Shown here in pieces: positions 1-5,249 of a stretch of DNA of 5,249 bases; the first letter of the stretch is position 1; the number at the start of each line of letters is the position of its first letter. This stretch comes from JBCCKC01 sp039182435 (GTDB taxonomy: Bacteria > Verrucomicrobiota > Verrucomicrobiia > Opitutales > Coraliomargaritaceae): NCBI GenBank assembly GCA_039182435.1, contig JBCDCC010000158.1, positions 1-5,249 of the forward strand, read 5' to 3'. The notes under the pieces were generated by a model that saw nothing but the letters and a program-made list of their open reading frames with translations, searched no databases and was not told where the DNA came from. The position numbers and the translations under genes were made by a program.

Positions 1-1099
1 AGTGGCCGTAGTGAGTGGACTCGCGGTAGATTGGGCGCAATAAATCAAGTTGACTCACAATATCTGCAGGCTTGAAACTGAATACCTTCTGCGCAGCTTC
101 CGCGATCTTGTCATCGGAGAACTTACCAGTGCCGAACGTATCTACGTGAATGCTGGTCGGATAGGGATGACCAATTGCATAAGCGACCTCAAGCTCGCAA
201 GCGTCCGCAAGTCCAGCAGCGACGATGTTCTTTGCGACCCAGCGTGTGAAATACGCCGCGGAACGGTCGACCTTTGAAGGATCTTTACCTGAGAAGGCGC
301 CACCACCGTGACGAGCCCAACCACCGTAGGTGTCGACGATAATCTTACGACCCGTCAGTCCTGCATCGCCTTGTGGGCCACCGATGACGAACTTACCGGT
401 CGGGTTGATCAAATACTCCGTCTCCTCTGTCAACAGTTCGCCCGGGAGCACCTTGCGAATCACCTCATCGATACAGAAGGCGCGGATCTCGTCGGTTGTA
501 ACAGCTTCCGTGTGCTGGGTTGAGATCACTACGTTCTTGATCGCGACAGGCTGGCCATCGACATACTCGAGAGCGACTTGACTCTTCACGTCTGGGCGGA
601 GCCAAGGCACTTGAAGCTCTTTGCGCTGACGCGCCATCTCGCGAAGCAAGCGGTGTGCATACATTACAGGTGCCGGCATCAACTCAGGAGTCTGATTGCA
701 TGCATAGCCAAACATGATGCCCTGATCACCTGCACCCTGCTCTTCGGTCTCTTTACCCTCGGCCGCCGCGGCATCGACGCCCTGCGCGATATCGGCCGAC
801 TGCGCGGTGAGAATGTTGGAGATAAAAACTTTATCCGCATGGAAGACATCATCGTCATTCACATAGCCAATCTCACGAATCGCCTGACGCACGATAGCTT
901 CGTAGTTGAGCGTCGCATTCGTCGTGATCTCGCCAGCAAGCACAACGCAGTTGCTTTTAACCAGAGTCTCGCAAGCCACACGGCTGGCTGGGTCTTGCTC
1001 GAGACACGCATCCAGGATACTATCAGAAATGTAATCGGCCACCTTATCAGGATGCCCTTCGCCCACAGATTCAGAGGAAAAGATAAAGTTTTTATTCAT
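1..1099 (-). CDS. metK: S-adenosylmethionine synthetase (methionine adenosyltransferase), C-terminus cut by window edge
   Basis: The enzyme makes S-adenosylmethionine from methionine and ATP, releasing phosphate and pyrophosphate; it is a cytosolic housekeeping enzyme supplying methyl groups. The reading frame is open from the ATG at 1099-1097 to the left edge, giving 366 residues. Visible family landmarks are the ATP-binding GHPDK near residues 15-19, the signature GAGDQGIMFGYA at 122-133, and the glycine-rich GGGAFSGKDPSKVDRSAAY at 265-283. DLLRPIYRESTHYGH at the edge matches the usual MetK C-terminal region. The family is normally about 385-400 residues, so some 20-30 residues are missing only because the window ends. 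The start is fixed by the typical N-terminus MNKNFIFSSESVGEGHPDK. No good Shine-Dalgarno site precedes it: the nearest purine run, GGGGAT, ends about 14 bases upstream. It lies 74 bases after the hydrolase gene on the same strand. Identity is near certain. Confidence 0.98.
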   Translation of the reverse strand, partial: MNKNFIFSSESVGEGHPDKVADYISDSILDACLEQDPASRVACETLVKSNCVVLAGEITTNATLNYEAIVRQAIREIGYVNDDDVFHADKVFISNILTAQSADIAQGVDAAAAEGKETEEQGAGDQGIMFGYACNQTPELMPAPVMYAHRLLREMARQRKELQVPWLRPDVKSQVALEYVDGQPVAIKNVVISTQHTEAVTTDEIRAFCIDEVIRKVLPGELLTEETEYLINPTGKFVIGGPQGDAGLTGRKIIVDTYGGWARHGGGAFSGKDPSKVDRSAAYFTRWVAKNIVAAGLADACELEVAYAIGHPYPTSIHVDTFGTGKFSDDKIAEAAQKVFSFKPADIVSQLDLLRPIYRESTHYGH

Positions 1100-1173
1100 A
1101 AAACAGCCGAAATATCCCCATCTGGAACCAATTGGCAAGCTTTACATCAAGATATCAGGATAAATAGATATGT
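1100..1173 (-). promoter_or_regulatory. metK 5' leader with possible RNA fold (unassigned)
   Basis: This AT-rich 74-base gap lies between the hydrolase stop and the metK ATG. On the minus strand, GCCAA (1136-1132) can pair with UUCGGC (1111-1106, one bulged C). That stem encloses UUCC-AGAU-GGGG (1127-1116), which would sequester the only purine run upstream of metK. Alternative pairings exist: ATATC (1171-1167), GATATC (1156-1151) and GATAT (1116-1112) can pair in mutually exclusive ways. Because metK genes are often controlled by SAM-sensing riboswitches, regulation here is plausible. I could not match the sequence to the SAM-I or SAM-II cores that I know, so it is only a candidate structured leader. 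Confidence 0.3.
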
Positions 1174-1186
1174 TTATTTCTGACAA
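1157..1186 (-). promoter_or_regulatory. Possible sigma-70-type promoter for metK
   Basis: On the minus strand, TTGTCA (1186-1181, inside the last codons of the upstream hydrolase gene) is followed after 18 bases by TATCCT (1162-1157). The first differs from the TTGACA consensus at one position. The second keeps the key T, A and final T of TATAAT but differs at two positions. Transcription would start near 1150, giving a metK leader of about 50 bases. A weak -10 box and the lack of a visible terminator before it mean read-through from the upstream operon is an equal alternative. Confidence 0.3.
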
Positions 1187-2004
1187 AAAAACGGGTTCCG
1201 CTGGAGTTCGTCAGCCACGGTGGTCATCGGTCCGTGCCCCGGGCAAATCACTGTTGAAGCATGAAGACTAAGTATCTGCTCGCGTATATTCTTCAGAGCC
1301 AGCTCGAAGGCTCGATGCGCCCCACCCATCGACAATGAAAAGAGCGCATCGCCGACGATAGCTGCCGTGTGATCCAAACCATAAATCACGAAAGTCATGC
1401 CACCGCGAGAGTGGCCACTGGTTAATCGCGCCTCGATTTTCAAGGAGCCGAGATCAATTGTCTCACCATGCCGGATGATGTGTGCCCCGGGATACTGCTC
1501 TCGCTCGGATGCAAAGGTATCCACAGGGCCCAGCGTCTGAACTATCTCCGAGTAGGCGGCGATGTGGTCACGGTGCGTGTGGGTGAGGAAAAGGTGCTCC
1601 ACTTTAAGGTCCATCGCGGCAATGTCCGCAAGCATTTGCTTCGCATTGGCCCCCGTATCGAAAATCGCCGCGCGTCGGCTTGCGTGATCCCAGAGCAGAA
1701 AACTATTCACGCTCATCCCCTCATAACCCGAGGGAAACGGAGTATTATAGATTTTTAGACCATCGAGCTGAATGGACTCTGGCTGCCACGAATTACGCGC
1801 AAGCTGCACAAGTGCTTCAGGCGCAAGCTGGAGCGCCGGAGCGACTTTGCGAAGCAATGCTTCATCGGCTCTCCCGGCGAGAAGACCGTTTACAGCATCC
1901 ACGGATAGGCCAGCTTTCTGCGCCAGTTCGAGCTTGCCGATGCTCCGACCCGTTGCGGCCTTCATCAACACATCCTCAAAATTATCTTCAATCGGTATCT
2001 GCAT
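1174..2004 (-). CDS. Metallo-beta-lactamase-fold hydrolase with N-terminal helix-turn-helix-like domain
   Basis: This 276-residue protein is probably cytosolic, with no signal peptide or membrane segment. Residues about 15-70 resemble a Xre/lambda-repressor-type helix-turn-helix: KLELAQKAGLSVDAVNGLLAGR at 24-45 has the spacing of helices 2 and 3, followed by two more predicted helices. Residues about 80-276 form a metallo-beta-lactamase fold of the glyoxalase II-like group. The metal ligands are all present: HTHRDH at 142-147, His198 in SGHS, Asp219 in VGDALF and His257 in PGHGP. It should therefore be an active dinuclear-metal hydrolase, perhaps on a thioester or other small ester; the substrate cannot be told from sequence. 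The ATG at 2004-2002 overlaps the antiporter stop by one base (TAATG), which suggests translational coupling. No Shine-Dalgarno site is seen. A TTG 50 codons upstream would also be in frame but lies wholly inside the antiporter gene and adds no family-like sequence. The hydrolase fold is certain; the DNA-binding role of the N-terminus is inferred. Confidence 0.9.
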   Translation of the reverse strand: MQIPIEDNFEDVLMKAATGRSIGKLELAQKAGLSVDAVNGLLAGRADEALLRKVAPALQLAPEALVQLARNSWQPESIQLDGLKIYNTPFPSGYEGMSVNSFLLWDHASRRAAIFDTGANAKQMLADIAAMDLKVEHLFLTHTHRDHIAAYSEIVQTLGPVDTFASEREQYPGAHIIRHGETIDLGSLKIEARLTSGHSRGGMTFVIYGLDHTAAIVGDALFSLSMGGAHRAFELALKNIREQILSLHASTVICPGHGPMTTVADELQRNPFFCQK

Positions 2005-3629
2005 TAGTTTCTGGAGAAGAGAAACGATAGGCCAAAGAGCAGCAGCGAGCCCAAGGCAAGACAAACCCAGACCGAAACTCCAAAGCCCAGAGGCACGAAA
2101 CCTACCAGTGCGGCCACCGCAGCTGCCAGTATCGCGAAGGGCAACTGCGTCCAAAAGTGCTCCATCGGCTCGATGCCCGCCGCAATAGAGGCAACGATCG
2201 TTGTATCACTAAAAGGACTACAGTGATCGCCGAAGACTGCACCGCTGAAGACCGCACCAATCGCTGCAACAATGTAAGGCTCCACATCCCCCATCTCCGA
2301 ACCACCCGCCAAAGCAAAGGTCACCGGAATCGCCAGTGGCATTAACACGCCCATCGTGCCCCAAGAGGTGCCGGTCGAAAATGAGATTAGCGCCCCCAAA
2401 AAAAAGATGACCGCAGGGAGGAACCCGATTGGCAAACGGCCCTCAAGCAGTCCACCTAGAAGGTCGGCCACTCCCAAAAGGCTGATCGCCGCGCCCAACA
2501 TCCAAGCGGCCAATAAGATCGCAATTGGCTTCAAAAGATCGCGCACCCCACCAAAGAAGACGCTAGCGATAGCGATCTTTTCAGAATCGGACCTCTGATT
2601 ACGGAGCAAACAGGCCACAGCTGCCACGATGGCCGCGAGGGCACTCGAGCCCATTAGTATCCGCGGCACGTAATTTTCCGCCGCTCCGTAGGCAGCGGCA
2701 AACTTCGATAAGCTGATCGGCCAGAGCGTCTCCGCGCCAATGACATAACTGGCCACAGGAATCGAGAGAGTAAGCACCCCAATCGGTAAAATCGCCAACA
2801 GCCAATGGCTCCCCGTCGCAGGGGCGTCTTCGGTCGTGGCCAGTTCGAGTCCTTTGCGCGCTTCCGCCTCACGTCGCCCCATCAGTCCGGGGTTAAAGTT
2901 TCGCAGCACACAGACCACCGCCAAAATCAGTGCGAACCAGCAGTAAAAATTCATCGGCATCGACTTAAAGAAGAGCCCGTAGGCGCTCACCTCTTGTCCG
3001 ACCGCTTCGTAGCCTTGTCGAATCATCGACAGCTGAAAGGCGATCCATGTCGAAATAAAGGCTAAGCAGGCAACGGCCGACCCAGTCGTATCCGCAAGGT
3101 AAGCCAGTTTTACTCGCGAGACGCCACAGCGATCCGCCGCCGAGCGCAGCATTCGCCCGATCATCATCGTGTTGGCCAATCCGTCAAAAAACACCAGCAG
3201 CCCAAAGCCGAATACTGTCAGCTGCATCCGCTTGGCCGGGGCCCTCCCTTTACCGAGCAAGCGATAGATCAGCATCTGCAAACCACCACCCGCCTCAACC
3301 AGCGCCACAAAGCCGCCCAAAACTAGAGTAAATACAAGCGCACTGATCTTCCACTCAGAGCCGAAGATCGGCAGGAACTGATCACCCCATAGCACCGAAA
3401 TCGCCTCGAAGAGATTTCCCTCCGCCAACAAGGCCGAGCCACTCAAGGCACCGGTCAGCAATCCTACAAAGGCACTCCGCGTCAAGAAGACCACTAACAG
3501 CGCCACCAGCGTGGGATAAAACAGACTGAATCCAGTCTCCCAAAGCGCCAAAGGCCAAGCCAGTAAAAATCCAATACCACAGACTATCGCCAGTCGCCAC
3601 CAAGGAGCTAAGCCAGCCTGCGCCTTCAA
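2004..3629 (-). CDS. nhaC: NhaC-family Na+/H+ antiporter
   Basis: This 541-residue inner-membrane protein has roughly a dozen or more hydrophobic segments, for example near 12-30, 38-50, 95-112, 176-200, 228-243, 275-295, 325-342, 366-386, 402-420, 453-468, 495-514 and 518-537. Family landmarks are FFDGLANTMMIG at 147-158, ISFSTGTSWGTMGVLMP at 415-431, and the hallmark GDHCSPFSDTT at 467-477. By family knowledge it would exchange cytoplasmic Na+ for external H+ for pH and sodium balance. Related COG1757 members carry other exchanges such as malate/lactate, so the substrate is not certain. The start is TTG at 3629-3627: a GGAGG site sits 8 bases upstream and no internal Met occurs before residue 119, which would remove the first membrane segments. 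The start directly abuts the receiver gene's stop, and the stop overlaps the hydrolase start, so the three genes look like one coupled operon. Length is normal to slightly long for NhaC. Confidence 0.93.
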   Translation of the reverse strand: MKAQAGLAPWWRLAIVCGIGFLLAWPLALWETGFSLFYPTLVALLVVFLTRSAFVGLLTGALSGSALLAEGNLFEAISVLWGDQFLPIFGSEWKISALVFTLVLGGFVALVEAGGGLQMLIYRLLGKGRAPAKRMQLTVFGFGLLVFFDGLANTMMIGRMLRSAADRCGVSRVKLAYLADTTGSAVACLAFISTWIAFQLSMIRQGYEAVGQEVSAYGLFFKSMPMNFYCWFALILAVVCVLRNFNPGLMGRREAEARKGLELATTEDAPATGSHWLLAILPIGVLTLSIPVASYVIGAETLWPISLSKFAAAYGAAENYVPRILMGSSALAAIVAAVACLLRNQRSDSEKIAIASVFFGGVRDLLKPIAILLAAWMLGAAISLLGVADLLGGLLEGRLPIGFLPAVIFFLGALISFSTGTSWGTMGVLMPLAIPVTFALAGGSEMGDVEPYIVAAIGAVFSGAVFGDHCSPFSDTTIVASIAAGIEPMEHFWTQLPFAILAAAVAALVGFVPLGFGVSVWVCLALGSLLLFGLSFLFSRN

Positions 3630-4040
3630 CTAGCTTTCCTCCGTCTTCTCTTCAGTCGGAATTGGCGGACGTGTCGCGGCCCTTTCTGCCTTTAGTCGAC
3701 GAAGTCTATCGAGCACCTTCGCATAAAGTAGGGGCTTATGGAAATACGGGATGCCGACCAATTCCAATCGCTCGACATCCGCCGGGGTCAGGCAGCCTGA
3801 AACGATCGCACTTTCCATACGTGGATACGTGCCTTTCACCGCGATCGCAAAATCAACACCAAGCCCGTCCGGTAGATTGTGATCCGCGATAATCAACTGA
3901 ATCGTGAAGCTCTGATCCTTCAGAATGTTATGAGCCCCTTCCAGATCTTTCGCGTAATGAACAGTATGCCCACGAGACTCCATCTGAGCGATGGCAGACT
4001 CAGCAAGTGTGGGCTCATCTTCGACCAGAAGTATGTTCAT
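3630..4040 (-). CDS. Stand-alone response-regulator receiver protein
   Basis: This 136-residue cytosolic protein consists of one CheY-like receiver domain (residues 1 to about 118) and a short charged tail rich in Pro, Thr and Glu (119-136). All phosphorylation-site residues are present: acidic pair Glu7/Asp8 in LLVEDEP, phosphoacceptor Asp53 in IIADHNLPDG, Ser81 in AIVSG and Lys102 in FHKPL. It should therefore be phosphorylated by a histidine kinase or phosphotransfer protein. No output domain and no kinase gene are present in the window, so its partner and effect are unknown. It would act by protein contact, as CheY or Spo0F do. The ATG at 4040-4038 has no Shine-Dalgarno site. It begins 17 bases after the tRNA-Leu gene and ends TAG directly against the TTG of nhaC, suggesting co-expression and possibly a role in controlling the antiporter, which is inference. 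Confidence 0.92.
   Translation of the reverse strand: MNILLVEDEPTLAESAIAQMESRGHTVHYAKDLEGAHNILKDQSFTIQLIIADHNLPDGLGVDFAIAVKGTYPRMESAIVSGCLTPADVERLELVGIPYFHKPLLYAKVLDRLRRLKAERAATRPPIPTEEKTEES
3634..3642 (-). promoter_or_regulatory. Shine-Dalgarno site deciding the TTG start of nhaC
   Basis: The minus strand reads GGAGGAAAG here, inside the last codons of the receiver gene. The GGAGG core ends 8 bases before the TTG at 3629, which is near-ideal spacing. It is the only clear canonical ribosome binding site in the window and supports the non-ATG start. Confidence 0.8.
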
Positions 4041-4057
4041 AGATGCGTTTTAAAGAA

Positions 4058-4139
4058 TACCTAGGGCGGGGGTCGAACCCGCACTCCCGAAGGAACCAGA
4101 TTTTGAGTCTAGCGTGTCTGCCAATTCCACCACCTAGGC
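4058..4139 (-). tRNA. tRNA-Leu (anticodon CAA)
   Basis: The 82-base cloverleaf reads on the minus strand: acceptor GCCTAGG paired with CCTAGGT, anticodon stem CTAGA/TCTGG around loop CTCAAAA, T arm GCGGG-TTCGACC-CCCGC, discriminator A. The anticodon CAA is at 4105-4103 and reads UUG codons. The 13-base variable arm with a UCC/GGA stem marks a class II tRNA, as leucine requires. The first acceptor pair is G1 with U72, a wobble rather than the usual G-C. The 3' CCA is not encoded (TTC follows the discriminator), so it must be added after processing. It lies 62 bases downstream of tRNA-Cys, counted from the encoded CCA, and only 17 bases before the receiver gene. Confidence 0.96.
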
Positions 4140-4201
4140 GTCTGAGAAAAATTAAGGATTTGTGCTGCTGATTACTTGGATAGGAACCGAACTGAGAAAG
4201 A

Positions 4202-4275
<74 letters not shown>

Positions 4276-4404
4276 GTCGTTGATGAAGCAGATGAAGATA
4301 GAGCTTTAGATCAAGATCAAGTGTAATCTCGCTAACAATTGTTCAACTTTGGGTTGTCTTTAGCACGCCATCCCGCAGTGTAGTTCTATACCCCTATCTT
4401 AAGG
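4276..4404. other. Divergent intergenic region between tRNA-Cys and the small plus-strand gene
   Basis: This 129-base AT-leaning stretch has genes leading away on both sides, so it should hold two promoters. It contains the palindrome AACAATTGTT (4334-4343), a short tandem of GATCAA (from 4309), and TTCTATA (4384-4390) just upstream of the small gene, which could serve as its -10 region but lacks a convincing -35. No terminator-like hairpin with a T-run is seen. Confidence 0.5.
4320..4346 (-). promoter_or_regulatory. Weak candidate promoter for the tRNA-Cys/tRNA-Leu run
   Basis: On the minus strand TTGAAC (4346-4341) and TACACT (4325-4320) resemble -35 and -10 boxes, but the 15-base spacer is shorter than the usual 16-18. 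Transcription would begin near 4313, about 38 bases before tRNA-Cys. A perfect 10-base palindrome AACAATTGTT (4334-4343) overlaps the -35 box. A second possible -10, TATCTT at 4300-4295, has no good -35 partner. Some promoter is expected in 4276-4404 because the flanking small gene is divergent. Confidence 0.25.
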
Positions 4405-4704
4405 ATGAATCACCCCACCCACCCCTACATCGACGAGGCAAAACCACGCCGCAAGCAATCTAACTCCAGCCATTTCATCCCCAACGTCACGCAATTCAAC
4501 GAGGCACTGGAGTTGCTCCCCGACCCGGAGCTCTGGTCTGACGACGACTACGAGTGCCGCATCACCGTCAATGATGCCAAGCGCTCGATCTTCTTCCGCA
4601 AGCGGCGCATCAGCCGAGGCTCGGAGCACCCCTACCGCTGGATTTACGACGGAAAGATCCTCATCCGCAAACGAGATATTCAGGGTCCCGCAAGCCCAGC
4701 TTAA
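4405..4704 (+). CDS. Small conserved-looking protein of unknown function
   Basis: I do not recognise this 99-residue protein. It is soluble, with no signal peptide or membrane segment. The first 25 residues are polar and probably disordered (Pro, His, Arg, Ser). Then come an acidic stretch (FNEALELLPDPELWSDDD, 31-48) and a strongly basic, probably beta-rich C-terminal half (YECRITVNDAKRSIFFRKRR at 49-68, then YRWIYDGKILIRKRDI at 77-92). The alternating hydrophobic and charged residues look like a small beta-sheet domain, and the basic charge would allow nucleic-acid contact, but that is a guess. It is the only plus-strand gene here. The ATG at 4405 is directly preceded by AAGG with no spacing, so no usable Shine-Dalgarno site exists; initiation could be leaderless or SD-independent. 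Its stop overlaps the stop of the convergent glycogen phosphorylase gene. Coding-like sequence and the exact fit between neighbours support a real gene. Confidence 0.7.
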   Translation: MNHPTHPYIDEAKPRRKQSNSSHFIPNVTQFNEALELLPDPELWSDDDYECRITVNDAKRSIFFRKRRISRGSEHPYRWIYDGKILIRKRDIQGPASPA

Positions 4705-5249
4705 GCGCCGATCTTGACTGGCTTCAACTTCCAGATCTGCTTGGCGTATTCGCTAATCGTGCGGTCGGAGGAGAATTTACCCATGCTCGCTGTATTCAGA
4801 ATCGCCATCTTGGCCCAACGCTTCTTATCGCTGAAGGCTTTATCGAGGTCTTCCTGAGCGCGCACATAATCCGCATAATCAGCGAGACAGAGATACGGAT
4901 CGCCACCTTCGAGCCAGCTGCTGCAAAGCGGCGCAAAGGCATCCTGCTCACCCGGCGTAAAATAGTCGGAACGCAACCAATCGATCACCGCCTTCAACTC
5001 CCAATTCTCATTGTAGTAATCGTAGGGGTTATAGCCACCCGCGCGAACCGCATCCACACCCTCGACCGTCAGGCCGAAAATAAAGATATTTTCGTCACCG
5101 ACTTCTTCACCGATTTCCACATTCGCTCCATCGAGCGTGCCGATGGTCAGGGCCCCATTCAGTGCGAGCTTCATATTGCCCGTCCCGGAGGCTTCCTTGC
5201 CCGCGGTCGAGATTTGCTCGGAAACATCTGCCGCCGGAATCATCCGTTC
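4701..5249 (-). CDS. glgP: Glycogen/starch/maltodextrin phosphorylase, C-terminal part (5' end outside window)
   Basis: Phosphorylases release glucose-1-phosphate from the non-reducing ends of alpha-1,4-glucans using pyridoxal phosphate; the enzyme is cytosolic and mobilises stored glycogen. The window holds the last 182 residues of a protein normally about 800-850 long. IPAADVSEQISTAGKEASGT is followed by GNMKLALNGALTIGTLDGAN. This includes the family signature EASGTGNMKxxLNG, whose Lys (residue 27 of the fragment) binds pyridoxal phosphate. NVEIGEEVGDENIFIFG and the end TASMGKFSSDRTISEYAKQIW are also typical of the family. No frameshift is seen and the frame runs cleanly to the right edge. 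The C-terminus is of normal type. It ends convergently with the small plus-strand gene, with no space for a terminator between them. Whether it prefers glycogen or maltodextrin cannot be told from this part. Confidence 0.97.
   Translation of the reverse strand, partial: ERMIPAADVSEQISTAGKEASGTGNMKLALNGALTIGTLDGANVEIGEEVGDENIFIFGLTVEGVDAVRAGGYNPYDYYNENWELKAVIDWLRSDYFTPGEQDAFAPLCSSWLEGGDPYLCLADYADYVRAQEDLDKAFSDKKRWAKMAILNTASMGKFSSDRTISEYAKQIWKLKPVKIGA

Noticed and set aside
50..581. Several plus-strand frames of about 70-85 codons
   Set aside because: All lie opposite the well-supported metK coding sequence and show no protein-like features.
578..1183. A 201-codon plus-strand open frame
   Set aside because: It is antisense to metK over most of its length, has no recognisable domain, and its existence is explained by metK codon use.
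2005..2154. A 50-residue N-terminal extension of the hydrolase beginning at a TTG
   Set aside because: It lies entirely inside the nhaC coding sequence in another frame, and the ATG at 2004 gives a clean TAATG junction.
1468..2345. Plus-strand frames opposite the hydrolase and the end of nhaC
   Set aside because: They are low-complexity shadows rich in Arg, Ser and Pro, without start signals, opposite genes with clear family motifs.
2599..2872. Minus-strand frames of about 70 codons inside nhaC
   Set aside because: They overlap nhaC in a different frame; the nhaC frame carries continuous membrane segments across this region.
4142..4199. Direct repeat CTGAGAAA at 4142-4149 and 4192-4199, exactly 50 bases apart, flanking the spacer between the tRNAs
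   Set aside because: Eight bases are too short to distinguish from chance, and no mobile element or attachment-site context is present.
4399..4629. A 76-codon minus-strand frame opposite the small plus-strand gene
   Set aside because: Val/Ala/Leu-rich shadow composition and no start signal. The plus-strand frame fits its neighbours better, although neither has a known family.

Overview
This is an ordinary bacterial chromosomal segment of moderate GC content (roughly half, by eye). It is dominated by a minus-strand block of housekeeping and transport genes. No mobile element, CRISPR array, integrase or phage gene is visible. The metK, glgP and nhaC sequences and a patchy use of Shine-Dalgarno sites would fit a Verrucomicrobiota (Opitutae-like) marine bacterium. 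That placement is an impression from sequence style, not a demonstrated assignment.

Layout, read along the minus strand from the right edge. The C-terminal fifth of a glycogen phosphorylase (4701-5249, 5' end outside the window) ends tail to tail with a small plus-strand gene of unknown function (4405-4704). Their stop codons are nested in the same four bases, TTAA. A 129-base intergenic region (4276-4404) separates that small gene from a divergent minus-strand run: tRNA-Cys(GCA), tRNA-Leu(CAA), a stand-alone response-regulator receiver protein, an NhaC-family Na+/H+ antiporter, and a metallo-beta-lactamase-fold hydrolase with a helix-turn-helix-like N-terminus. After a 74-base leader comes metK (S-adenosylmethionine synthetase), which runs off the left edge with an estimated 20-30 C-terminal residues missing.

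The receiver, antiporter and hydrolase genes are tightly linked. The receiver stop TAG is followed at once by a TTG start for the antiporter, with a strong GGAGG site inside the receiver gene. The antiporter stop and hydrolase start overlap as TAATG. The receiver gene begins only 17 bases after the tRNA-Leu gene, so its message probably comes from a tRNA-mRNA co-transcript or from a promoter inside the tRNA genes. metK may belong to the same transcript, or it may use its own promoter, for which a weak candidate lies across the end of the hydrolase gene.

I do not see a clearly new multi-gene system. The points most worth a second look are the HTH-metallohydrolase fusion coupled to an antiporter and an orphan receiver, the tRNA-to-mRNA junction, the metK leader, and the nested convergent stops.
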